A stretch of DNA of 64,000 nucleotides from Gammaproteobacteria bacterium (GTDB lineage: Bacteria; Pseudomonadota; Gammaproteobacteria; Ga0077536), in NCBI GenBank assembly GCA_009692365.1, contig SHZJ01000009.1, forward strand, positions 27,564-91,563, written 5' to 3'. This document shows, piece by piece, positions 51,727 to 60,104 of the stretch. The notes beneath the pieces were generated by a model, which saw nothing but the letters and a program-made list of their open reading frames with translations, made no database searches and had not been told where the DNA came from. The stretch's first letter is position 1; the number at the start of each line of letters is the position of its first letter. Made by a program: the position numbers and the translations under genes.

Positions 51727-52904
51727 GACTACTGACCTTCTCCACTCTCTACCCCAATGCCGCCATGCCCCAGCACGGCGTGTTCGTGGAAAACCGCCTG
51801 CGCCATTTGCTGGACAGCGGCAAAGTGACCAGTCGAGTGCTCGCGCCGGTGCCTTGGTTTCCCTCAAAAAACCCGCGCTACGGTCAATACGCCGTGTTCG
51901 CCAGTGTGCCAGCCATGGAAACCCGGGCCGGCATTCAAGTGCTCCATCCGCGTTTTCCGCTGCTGCCCAAAATTGGCATGAATCTCACACCCTGGTTAAT
52001 GGCCGCGGCGATGCGCCCCGTGCTGCGCCGGCTAATCCGCGAGGGTCTGCAGTTTGACGCCATCGATGCGCATTATTTTTATCCCGATGGGGTGGCGGCT
52101 ATCTTGTTGGGGAAAATGTTTAACAAACCGGTGGTCATCACCGCGCGAGGCAACGATTTAACCCTGATCCCACAAGCGGCACTGCCCCGCCGCATGATCC
52201 AGTGGGCCGCTGCCCGCGCGGCCGGCTTAGTCACCGTGTGCCAGGCGTTGAAAGATGTGCTGATTACCCTCGGCGTGCCCGCCGAGCGCGTGAGCGTACT
52301 GCGCAACGGCGTAGATTTAGCCATGTTCCAGCCGCCAGCAGACCGCGTGGCCTTACGTAATTCGTTGGCAATCAACGGCACCACGCTGCTGTCGGTCGGT
52401 CACTTGATCGAGCGGAAAGGCCACGATTTAGTCATCCGCGCGCTCACCCACCTACCCCAGACACGCCTGTTGATTGCCGGCCAAGGCCCGCTGGAAAACA
52501 CGCTCCGCGCCTTGGCACAGACCTGCGGCGTGGCCGATAGGGTGCGTTTTTTGGGCGCCGTCAAACACGCGGCGTTGCGCGAGTACTACGGTGCGGCCGA
52601 TGTGCTGGTGCTGGCGTCCAGCCGTGAGGGCTGGGCCAATGTGTTGCTCGAAGCGATGGCCTGCGGCACGCCGGTAGTCGCGAGTGATGTCGGTGGCACA
52701 GCTGAAGTCGTCACCACGCCCGCCGCCGGGGTTTTGCTGCGCGAGCGTACGCCGAGCGCCCTGGCGGATGCCGTCAACGTGTTGCTGGCGCGCACCCCTG
52801 ACAGCGCGGCAACCCGGGCTTATGCAGAGCAATTTAGTTGGGAGTCCACGACCCAAGGACAGTTAGATCTGTTCGCGCGCGTGATCCAGCAAGCAAGGCC
52901 ATGA
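51723..52904 (+). CDS. GT4-type glycosyltransferase (exopolysaccharide)
   Basis: This 393-aa GT-B glycosyltransferase has an N-terminal LLTFSTLYPNAAMPQHGVFVEN acceptor-side segment. The C-terminal nucleotide-sugar domain holds SVGHLIERKGHDLVIRAL, GAVKHAALREYYGAADVLVL and SREGWANVLLEAMACGTPVV, containing the EX7E motif. It transfers an activated sugar in exopolysaccharide assembly. Start and stop overlap its neighbours by four bases, indicating one operon with the amidotransferase. Confidence 0.9.
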   Translation: MRLLTFSTLYPNAAMPQHGVFVENRLRHLLDSGKVTSRVLAPVPWFPSKNPRYGQYAVFASVPAMETRAGIQVLHPRFPLLPKIGMNLTPWLMAAAMRPVLRRLIREGLQFDAIDAHYFYPDGVAAILLGKMFNKPVVITARGNDLTLIPQAALPRRMIQWAAARAAGLVTVCQALKDVLITLGVPAERVSVLRNGVDLAMFQPPADRVALRNSLAINGTTLLSVGHLIERKGHDLVIRALTHLPQTRLLIAGQGPLENTLRALAQTCGVADRVRFLGAVKHAALREYYGAADVLVLASSREGWANVLLEAMACGTPVVASDVGGTAEVVTTPAAGVLLRERTPSALADAVNVLLARTPDSAATRAYAEQFSWESTTQGQLDLFARVIQQARP

Positions 52905-54052
52905 AAATTCTTTATCACCACCGGATTGCCTCCAAAGATGGCCAATTTGTGCACATTGAGGAACTCACTCACGCACTTAAAAAGCGTGGCCACGAAATCA
53001 TCATGGTCGGACCCGCCCGCGCCCATGGCGAGGCCTTTGGAAGCGACGGTGGGATGGTTGCGTGGCTGAAGAAACGTCTGCCGGCCGTCGTCTACGAGCT
53101 GCTGGAGTTGGCTTATGCAGGCTTTGCGTATTACCAGTTACGCGCGGCCATACGCGAACATCAGCCCGATTGTTTGTATGAGCGCTACAACCTGTATCTA
53201 CCTGCCGGCGTATGGGCCAAGCGGAAATATAAACTCCCCCTGTTGTTGGAAGTGAACGCGCCAATTTTTGAAGAACGCAGCCAGTATCACGGCATTGCCC
53301 TGCCGCGGTTAGCGCGCTGGTCCGAGGTCTATGCTTGGCGCGGCGCAGATAAAGCCTTGCCGGTCACCGAAGTGCTGGCCGCCCGCCTAGTTGCTGCAGG
53401 CGTGCCACGCGCGCGCATTGAGGTCATTCATAACGGCATCGACTACGCTAAATTTGGCAGCGTTCCGGATCTCGAGATGGCCAAAACAGCGCTCGGTTTA
53501 GCCGGGCGCCTGGTCCTGGGCTTTACCGGATTTATGCGCGAATGGCACGGAATGGAGCGAGTGGTTGATTTAATCGCCGCGGATACCAGCGGCCAGCGCC
53601 ACCTGTTGCTGGTGGGCGACGGCCCGGCTCGAGCAGGCATAGAGCAGCGCGCGCGCGCGCTCAACGTGAGCGAGCGGGTGACCATCACGGGGGTGGTAGG
53701 GCGTGATGACATTGCCGCCTACGTTGCCGCTTTTGATGTCGCCCTGCAGCCCGAGGTCGTGGACTATGCCTCGCCATTAAAACTGTTTGAATATCTCGCC
53801 CTGGCCCGGGCGATAGTCGCACCGGACAAACCTAATATTCGCGAAGTTCTGAAGCACGAACACAACGCCCTGCTGTTCGCCGCGGACGACGTGGAAGCGT
53901 TCACGGCCGCCATTACTCGTTTGGCGGACGATAGCGCGCTACGCGCACGGCTGGCACAGGCGGCGCGCGCGACCATCGAGGAGGGCGGCTACACGTGGGA
54001 CCTCAACGCGCAACGCGTGGAGGCGTTGTTTGGCGCCTTAGGCGTTCGTTAG
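52901..54052 (+). CDS. GT4-type glycosyltransferase (exopolysaccharide)
   Basis: This 383-aa GT-B enzyme starts at ATG 52901, overlapping the preceding stop; the frame is open further upstream without homology. Features are KILYHHRIASKDGQFVHIEEL at the N-terminus and GFTGFMREWHGMERVVDL, GVVGRDDIAAYVAAFDVALQP and SPLKLFEYLALARAIVAPD in the donor domain. It should add one sugar to the same exopolysaccharide. It ends the three-gene unit and is convergent with the AtoE-type transporter. Confidence 0.9.
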   Translation: MKILYHHRIASKDGQFVHIEELTHALKKRGHEIIMVGPARAHGEAFGSDGGMVAWLKKRLPAVVYELLELAYAGFAYYQLRAAIREHQPDCLYERYNLYLPAGVWAKRKYKLPLLLEVNAPIFEERSQYHGIALPRLARWSEVYAWRGADKALPVTEVLAARLVAAGVPRARIEVIHNGIDYAKFGSVPDLEMAKTALGLAGRLVLGFTGFMREWHGMERVVDLIAADTSGQRHLLLVGDGPARAGIEQRARALNVSERVTITGVVGRDDIAAYVAAFDVALQPEVVDYASPLKLFEYLALARAIVAPDKPNIREVLKHEHNALLFAADDVEAFTAAITRLADDSALRARLAQAARATIEEGGYTWDLNAQRVEALFGALGVR

Positions 54053-54088
54053 TTCCAGCCTCCCCAACGCCCGCGCTCGCGCTCGCGC

Positions 54089-55477
54089 TCACAAATTAGG
54101 CGGGATGAGCAGCATGGCGACCACGTTAACGAAGAACAGCACGACCGCGATGAGGAACGTGTAGCCCACGATTTCCCCGAAACGTAGCCGGGTCATGGCC
54201 AGCAGCGGGAGTGCAAAAAAAGGTTGGATGAGGTTGGTGGTGGAGTCCCCGTAGGCGTAAGCGAGCGCGATGGTAATCGGCGACACGCCCAAGCTGTGCC
54301 CGGCGGGGATTAGAAACGGTGCCTCGATGAGCCACTTGGAGCCACCCGAGGGGATGAATAAATTCATCACGCCGGAATACACATAGACCACCAGCGCAAA
54401 GGTGTCCCGGGTGGCGAACTGGGCGAACAGCGAGCCTAACCAATGCCCCAAGGGGGTGAACTGCAACAAGCCGAAAATGCCACCGTAGAATGGAAACTGC
54501 ACGATAATCCCCCACGCCGAGTCCATGGAGTTGCGGCAGGCGCGCAAAAACGCGGTGGGCCGCCCGTGCAACGCCAGCGCCAGCGCTAGAAACGTGAGGT
54601 TGTAGGCGTCAATCGTCCAGCTGTTGCCAAAACCTTTCTCCACGATGGACTTGCCCAGTGGATAAACCAACAGAAACACGGCAAGCCAGGTCCAGCCACG
54701 AAATTGATCGAACCAATCGGCCGGCCGTCGCGGGCTGGGTTCGGGTGCGGGTGGCGCCGGCAGTATGGCCAACGCTAGTTCGGGCGAGAGGGTGCGGGCA
54801 CCTACCCGCGGATGCAGGAGCGCCACGCTCGTCAGGGCCACGCCAAAAATCACCACGATGTAGATCAAATTGAAACTGCAAAACAGCGAATCCTGGATGG
54901 GATACAAGCGGTCTACTACCGCTGGCGCACCAGCGGATGGCACCATCAGCGGATTATTGGGCGTGGCTAAAATGAGGAGCGCAGAGCCCGATAAACCCCC
55001 GTGCCAAATCGTCCCGAGGCCGAGATAGGACGCCGCAATCAACACCCGCACATCGGTGTGCGGATTGCGTTGAATGAGAAACGGCGTGAATAACGCGCAG
55101 GCCACAATGCACAGCGCCCAGTTCAGATAGCCCGACACCATCGAGAAGGCACCCGCCAGTAACACCGCTTGCACAGGCCGGTGGGGATTGGGGAGCCCGG
55201 CGAGCCAGTTAAAAAATCGATGGGCCGGTCGCGACGCCACACAGGCGTACGCGGCCACCATCGAAATGGTGAACTGCATGCCCAGCGAGAGCAGCTTCCA
55301 AATCCCGGCCCCCCACGCCAGCACCGCGTCCTCGGGGCGGGTACCCGCGCCCACCACGGCGAGCACCAGCGCCACGGCCGTCAACATCATGCAGATGACC
55401 CAGGCGTCCGGCACCCAGCGCTCGGTGTAATCGGATAGCCGGGCACCCGCAGCACGGAAAGCATCGACGAGATTCAT
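54089..55477 (-). CDS. AtoE-type short-chain fatty acid transporter
   Basis: This 462-aa membrane protein starts at ATG 55477 (AGGG eight nt upstream) with ARLSDYTERWVPDAWVICMM. It carries the AtoE/TIGR00366 blocks SMVSGYLNWALCIVACALF, LGTIWHGGLSGSA, VMNLFIPSGGSKWLIEAP and YAYGDSTTNLIQPFFALP. It has about 11-12 segments. The family imports short-chain fatty acids. It lies 69 bp after the SnoaL-like gene on the same strand, so it may supply a small carboxylate to the neighbouring RidA, cupin and SnoaL proteins. That link is inferred. Confidence 0.9.
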   Translation of the reverse strand: MNLVDAFRAAGARLSDYTERWVPDAWVICMMLTAVALVLAVVGAGTRPEDAVLAWGAGIWKLLSLGMQFTISMVAAYACVASRPAHRFFNWLAGLPNPHRPVQAVLLAGAFSMVSGYLNWALCIVACALFTPFLIQRNPHTDVRVLIAASYLGLGTIWHGGLSGSALLILATPNNPLMVPSAGAPAVVDRLYPIQDSLFCSFNLIYIVVIFGVALTSVALLHPRVGARTLSPELALAILPAPPAPEPSPRRPADWFDQFRGWTWLAVFLLVYPLGKSIVEKGFGNSWTIDAYNLTFLALALALHGRPTAFLRACRNSMDSAWGIIVQFPFYGGIFGLLQFTPLGHWLGSLFAQFATRDTFALVVYVYSGVMNLFIPSGGSKWLIEAPFLIPAGHSLGVSPITIALAYAYGDSTTNLIQPFFALPLLAMTRLRFGEIVGYTFLIAVVLFFVNVVAMLLIPPNL

Positions 55478-55546
55478 ACACGACCCTGCAAAATGGGTGG
55501 CAACGGCGCGGCCCTGGTGGGGGCCGCTTGGAGTTTTGAGCAATGC

Positions 55547-56035
55547 TTAACCTGCGCGGCTCCCCGGCTTGGCTTCCAACACGCTGCGCTGCCGCTTTAA
55601 CACCAAACGGCTAATCAACCAGCGGCCGTCTACGCAGCGATAGTCTTCTAGGTAATAGCCGTGGCCATGGTAGACCTCGTCTTTGAACTCGAGGCGATCG
55701 TAGAGCGACCAGCGCCCGGTCGCGGTGTGGGGACCGGTTACCTGAACTTGGGGATCATGCCCCCGATGAACGCTGATCACCGTCGTGAGCAGTGGCTGCA
55801 GGAACGCCACGGCGGCTACCCCGCCCGTAAAAACCCACTCGGCGGGTGCGGGCTTGAGCTCATTCCGGCCGTGCTGCTCGATTAAATCGCGGGCGTGCTC
55901 GGAGTAGTCGATCAGGGCATCGGTGGTAAACAGTTGGGCCAACTGCGCCCATTCCTTAAAGTCCAAGTGTTGAAAATAACGCGCCTTGAGTTGCTTTATT
56001 TCCTCGCTTGCCAGCAAGATTGCAATCGGTTCCAT
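55547..56035 (-). CDS. SnoaL/NTF2-like fold protein
   Basis: This 162-aa alpha+beta cone protein has EEIKQLKARYFQHLDFKEW at the N-terminus, then LFTTDALIDYSEHARDLIE, TGPHTATGRWSLYDRL and YHGHGYYLEDYRCVDGRWLI. The family includes isomerases, hydratases and non-enzymatic binders. AAGGAG lies about 11 nt before ATG 56035. It is divergent from the triple-RidA gene and upstream of the AtoE-type transporter on its own strand. Confidence 0.85.
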   Translation of the reverse strand: MEPIAILLASEEIKQLKARYFQHLDFKEWAQLAQLFTTDALIDYSEHARDLIEQHGRNELKPAPAEWVFTGGVAAVAFLQPLLTTVISVHRGHDPQVQVTGPHTATGRWSLYDRLEFKDEVYHGHGYYLEDYRCVDGRWLISRLVLKRQRSVLEAKPGSRAG

Positions 56036-56261
56036 CGCGGCGACTCCTTGGTTTTTTGGTGCGGGATAGTGGCGCTAGCGCCGGTAACCCGGCGCCTCAG
56101 GGGCGCGGCCGGACCGGTTAGACGCGCAGCATAAAGGCCGCTGATCACGATAGAAACCACCCGGGGCTTTTAGCGCGGCCCGTTGCCGCTTTCTTGCGCA
56201 GCGCACTCGCTGTTATCGTTTGCGCGCAGACTCGCGCAAACCAATCTGGGGCTTTCAGAGC

Positions 56262-57566
56262 ATGAAAAAAATAGCGCTGTTTCCACCAGAATTGCCGCCA
56301 CCGCGCGTGGCTTACTCACCGGCAGTGAAGGCCGGCCCGTTTGTGTTCGTCTCAGGACAGCTAGCTTCCGACCTGAGCACGGGTACCCCGGCCCGCGCGA
56401 CCCTCAATCCGCAGTTCCCGCATCATGGATCAGACATCGAACGTCAAACCCGATTTATCGGCGAAAACATCGAGATTTGTCTGCGCGCCGGGGGTGCCAA
56501 ACTCGAGCACGTGGTGCACTTCACCAACTATCTTACCGATCCGCGCGACCAAGCCGGCGCCACCCGGGCGCTAACGGCTTGTTTTGGCGGCACGCCGCCA
56601 CCCACGTCTACGTTGCTGGTAGAAGAACTGCCAATCCCCGGATGCCTCTCAGAAATAGATCTCATCGCCCTCGTGCCAGGGCCTGGCGAACGCCTAGAAG
56701 TGCTCACGCCCGCCGGGCTTGCAAGCCCACTGCCGGCCCACCTCGATGGTCCGCCGCTGTACCAGTACGGCGTGAAATGCGGGCCCTGGTTATTCACCAG
56801 CGGCTTGCTGGCGACTGATTTCAACAACGCCATCGCGCCCGCCGCGCGCACCACCGCCACCTTTCCCTACTACGGCGAAGACGCCCGCCTGCAAACTGCG
56901 CACATCCTTGCGCAATTGCGCGCGGTGCTGGCGGCCGGTGGCGCTACCTTGGCCGACGTGGTGAAGGCCGAGGTTTATTTAACCGATTTGAAAGATTTCT
57001 TTCGGGTGGATGAAGTCTGGCGGGAGTTTTTCCCACACGAGCCACCCGCGCGCACCACCGTGCCGGTGAAAGATCTGGGCGTGCCGGGTGCGCGCATTGC
57101 GATCAACCTGATTGCCTTTCTCCCCGGCCCCGGCCAAATCCGGCGCACCCTTCACACCGACGAAGCACCGCGCCCACTGGCCCACGAACCCCAAGCGGTA
57201 CAGGCTGGGCCGTTGTTGTTTTTCTCCGCGCAAATGGCCACCGATTACCGCACGGGCGTGCCCGCGGAAGCGCGCCTCAACCCGGCGTTCCCCTTCTATG
57301 GATCGGAGTCAGCCGCGCAGGTCAATTACATCGTCAAGCACATCGACGCTATCTGTCGTGCGGCCGGCACGGCCTCGGAGAATCTGGTTCGACGACGGGG
57401 TTTCTACACCGACTTCAGCGAATTTTTCACCTCCTTCGCGACCTGGGGCAAAGCCTTTCCCAGCGCCCCTCCCGCCAGCACGACGATTCGAGTCCCCACC
57501 CCGCTGCTGGTTCCGGGGTGCAAAGTGGCCATCGATTTGATCGCTTTGATCCCCGACGCGCACTAG
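56262..57566 (+). CDS. Triple-domain RidA/YjgF-family protein
   Basis: Three complete RidA (YjgF/YER057c/UK114) domains are joined in one 434-aa chain, about residues 1-145, 146-292 and 293-434. Each has its own AGPFVFVSGQLA-like strand: SGQLASDL, TSGLLATDF and FSAQMATDY. Each ends in an IDLIALVPG-like strand. The family's catalytic Arg (R105 in E. coli RidA) is present only in domain 2 (PPARTTVPV); domains 1 and 3 have PPTSTLL and PASTTIR. The E120 position is Asp, Asn and Asp in the three domains. Normal RidA is about 128 aa and trimeric, so this chain may form a pseudo-trimer. Upstream TTG 56220 is possible, but ATG 56262 fits better. Confidence 0.85.
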   Translation: MKKIALFPPELPPPRVAYSPAVKAGPFVFVSGQLASDLSTGTPARATLNPQFPHHGSDIERQTRFIGENIEICLRAGGAKLEHVVHFTNYLTDPRDQAGATRALTACFGGTPPPTSTLLVEELPIPGCLSEIDLIALVPGPGERLEVLTPAGLASPLPAHLDGPPLYQYGVKCGPWLFTSGLLATDFNNAIAPAARTTATFPYYGEDARLQTAHILAQLRAVLAAGGATLADVVKAEVYLTDLKDFFRVDEVWREFFPHEPPARTTVPVKDLGVPGARIAINLIAFLPGPGQIRRTLHTDEAPRPLAHEPQAVQAGPLLFFSAQMATDYRTGVPAEARLNPAFPFYGSESAAQVNYIVKHIDAICRAAGTASENLVRRRGFYTDFSEFFTSFATWGKAFPSAPPASTTIRVPTPLLVPGCKVAIDLIALIPDAH

Positions 57567-57576
57567 CGCGAAGTAG

Positions 57577-57613
57577 CCCCGCGCCCTACCCACACCGGGG
57601 ATCGGGCGCGGGG
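57577..57613 (+). terminator. Strong hairpin after the RidA gene
   Basis: A perfect 10-bp GC stem pairs CCCCGCGCCC (57577-57586) with GGGCGCGGGG (57604-57613) over a 17-nt loop, followed by TCTCT. It lies 10 bp after the RidA stop and 36 bp before the cupin gene, and could end or reduce transcription between them. Confidence 0.6.
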
Positions 57614-57648
57614 TCTCTGCCATCCACCATTCCGGCGAGAAATAGCGC

Positions 57649-58197
57649 ATGACCCAAACAGCAGCAGTTTCCGACATCGATTACACCCTGGCCGAAATGG
57701 AGGGGCATATCGCGCGCTTCAAGGACCAAAAAAGCTCGGACCAGGCCTTTATCGACACCCGTATTCCCGGCCACGAACGGGAAATTTTCAGCCTCATCGG
57801 CAATGGCGTACAGGAAGACGCCTCGTTGCAGCCAAAAATTCCCGCGCAGGATTTTCATCTCGCGATGATTCGGGCCGAACCCGGCAAGGGTGCCGCCCTC
57901 CACTCGCACCTAACCCAAGAAGTGTTTATGCCGCTCAGTGGTCGCTGGGCCATTTTCTGGGGCCCCGAGGGCGCGCAGGAAGTGATCCTCGAACCCTACG
58001 ATGTCATTTCACTGCCGGTGTTGGTGATGCGCGGTTTTCGCAACGCGGGCACCCAAACCGCGATGATGCTGGCGGTGGTGGGTGGCCATGATCCGGGGCG
58101 GGTGGGCTGGCCGGCATCCATGCAAGCCAGCGCGCGGGCCGCGGGTCTTACGCTGGATGAGGCGGGTAACTTGGTGGTGGCGGAACCGACTGCTTAG
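57649..58197 (+). CDS. Cupin-fold protein
   Basis: This 182-aa single-domain cupin has FHLAMIRAEPGKGAALHSHLTQEVFMPLSG, holding the HxH and Glu of motif 1, followed by VISLPVLVMRGFRNAG as motif 2, where the usual metal His is replaced. Metal binding may be weakened. It probably binds or transforms a small organic molecule. It sits 83 bp downstream of the RidA fusion on the same strand. The IS91 relic begins just after its stop. Confidence 0.8.
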   Translation: MTQTAAVSDIDYTLAEMEGHIARFKDQKSSDQAFIDTRIPGHEREIFSLIGNGVQEDASLQPKIPAQDFHLAMIRAEPGKGAALHSHLTQEVFMPLSGRWAIFWGPEGAQEVILEPYDVISLPVLVMRGFRNAGTQTAMMLAVVGGHDPGRVGWPASMQASARAAGLTLDEAGNLVVAEPTA

Positions 58198-58214
58198 GGC
58201 ACTAGCGGCGGGAT

Positions 58215-58507
58215 TGCGTGCCCCGCGAACAGCTGCGGCGAACCGATAGCGCCCCGCGAACGGGACGCTTAGCACCCATTGCCGCAGGGGTTCTCGGGGT
58301 AGCAGTTCATCCACCCGCAACGCCGCCCCATCAGCCATCCGGCGCGCGCCGCAGTTCGCGCAGAAAATTTCCGGGGGCGATTGTAAACACCCGCAGGGCA
58401 GGCTGTCCGGGGTAAAAGCCGCGTCGCTTGCAGCTGAAAGCGACGAGTCGCTCGGCGTGACAGCCCGCGCAACGAACTCGCAAGAAGGCGTGTTCCACGG
58501 CAACCTC
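58215..58507 (-). pseudogene. IS91-family transposase relic
   Basis: Two frames carry pieces of an IS91-type transposase in order on the minus strand. From about 58507: EHAFLRVRCAGC, then RLVAFSCKRRGF (zinc-binding region). From about 58362, in another frame: CANCGARRMADGAAL, then DELLPREPLRQWVLSVPFAGRYRFAA. About 20 unrelated codons separate the halves, and the catalytic HUH and tyrosine regions are missing. The element is dead. It sits at the boundary between the cupin gene and the second exopolysaccharide pair. Confidence 0.75.
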
Positions 58508-58859
58508 ATTTCGGATAGTCTTTAAAAGACTGCTGCAGACAGCATCTACAAGCATTCTACGAACGCCGGATAATGCGCTGCAAACAGTTGAAGCAGGAGG
58601 AGGATCTCCGGCCGGTGCCGATGCTTTGACGGGCTGAACCACGTTCCCCGTGGCGTACGGGACGGTGCATTTTTAGAAAATATTGGACCTTTTAGGGGCT
58701 GCCAAATTCGCTAGTTGAAATGGCCAAACTTCAACCACGCGACACGGCCAGACGATGGATCGCTCCAGCCTGCCGGACAGCACTGTCACTGGAAACGCCC
58801 ATGCGCGATACTTTGACCGCAACACCTTCTGGACCGACTTGAGCCATTTGCCGCCGATT
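58508..58859. other. Leader region upstream of the second exopolysaccharide pair
   Basis: The left part follows the IS91 relic. From about 58665 to 58700 the sequence is AT-rich for this genome (GCATTTTTAGAAAATATTGG) and may hold the promoter of the downstream glycosyltransferase. The frame of that gene is open from ATG 58755, but those codons show no family similarity. Confidence 0.4.
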
Positions 58860-60104
58860 ATGAAAGTCCTTCACGTCCTCGACCATTCGCTGCCCATCAC
58901 GACCGGTTACACGTTCCGGTCCCGCGAGATCATCCTGCACCAGCGGGCCATGGGTTGGCAGACCATACACCTCACCTCACCCCGGCAGAACGCCAGCGAT
59001 ATGCCTGTTGAGAGCGCCGGTGGTCTCGATTTTTTCCGCACACCGAAGCCGCGCCCGCGCTGGGAATCGATCCCCGGTCTGTGGCCGCTCGCCGAGATGC
59101 TCGCTACTCGCAAGCGGCTAGACGAAGTGGTGCAGTCCGAACGCCCCGACATCATCCACGCGCATTCCCCCGCCTTAGACGCTTGGCCCGCTATTGGGGC
59201 TGGCAAACGATTCGGCATTCCGGTGGTGTACGAGGTGCGCGGCTTTTGGGAAGACGCGGCAGTTGACCATGGCACTACGGTAGAAGGTGGACTGCGCTAT
59301 CGCGTCAGCCGGCTGATTGAGACGCTGGCCCTGCGGCGCGCAGATGCAGTCACCGCAATCTGTCATGGCTTGGCCGATGAGATCGCTGCTACGCGTGGCG
59401 TTGACGCAAAAACTATTACGCTGATTCCCAATGCAGTGGACGTCAGCCGATTCGACTTTTCACCAGCAACCAAGCCTGAAGTCAAGACACGACTAGGCCT
59501 TGGAAACGGGTCGGTTGTCGGTTTCCTCGGTTCCTTTTACGGCTACGAGGGTCTGTCGCTGCTACTGCGAGCCTTCCCTGCGGTGAGCCGCGCACTGCCC
59601 GATGCGCGCTTACTGTTGGTGGGCGGGGGCAGCGAAGCAGATGCTCTGCACAAATTGGCACGCGAACTGAACCTAGGCGCGAGCGTGATTTTCACCGGCC
59701 CGGTGCCCAACGAGCAGGTGGAAGAAATGTACGACGCCATCGACGTCGTCGCGTTTCCCCGCGCGCCGATGCGCCTGACCGAACTAGTTACGCCGCTTAA
59801 ACCACTGGAAGCGATGGCACGCGGCAAACCGGTGGTTGCTTCGGACGTGGGCGGGCACAAGGAACTCATCGAACACGACCGCACTGGCGTGCTGTTCAAG
59901 GCGGGCTATCAACAGGCTCTCGAGCAGGCGCTGCTGCGCACGCTGGGCGACCCCGATTTGCGCACTCGCCTGCAGCAGCAGGGGCGGCTCTTTGTCGAAC
60001 GTGAACGCACCTGGCAGCGCAGCGTCCAGAACTACGAGACGGCCTACCAAATCGCCCGCGAACGCGCCATCCGTGCCGGTAAGCGAGTTTCGGCACTGTC
60101 CTGA
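58860..60104 (+). CDS. XrtA-associated glycosyltransferase (TIGR04063-like)
   Basis: This 414-aa GT-B enzyme begins KVLHVLDHSLPITTGYTFRS, followed by HQRAMGWQTIHLTSPRQ. That start matches the PEP-CTERM/exosortase A glycosyltransferase family TIGR04063. The donor domain has GFLGSFYGYEGLSLLLRAF, GPVPNEQVEEMYDAIDVVAF and TPLKPLEAMARGKPVVASDV. ATG 58860 agrees with the family start, whereas ATG 58755 would add 35 unrelated residues. The next gene overlaps its stop as TGATG. Codon choice looks slightly less GC-biased than in the 49.8-54 kb cluster. Confidence 0.88.
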   Translation: MKVLHVLDHSLPITTGYTFRSREIILHQRAMGWQTIHLTSPRQNASDMPVESAGGLDFFRTPKPRPRWESIPGLWPLAEMLATRKRLDEVVQSERPDIIHAHSPALDAWPAIGAGKRFGIPVVYEVRGFWEDAAVDHGTTVEGGLRYRVSRLIETLALRRADAVTAICHGLADEIAATRGVDAKTITLIPNAVDVSRFDFSPATKPEVKTRLGLGNGSVVGFLGSFYGYEGLSLLLRAFPAVSRALPDARLLLVGGGSEADALHKLARELNLGASVIFTGPVPNEQVEEMYDAIDVVAFPRAPMRLTELVTPLKPLEAMARGKPVVASDVGGHKELIEHDRTGVLFKAGYQQALEQALLRTLGDPDLRTRLQQQGRLFVERERTWQRSVQNYETAYQIARERAIRAGKRVSALS

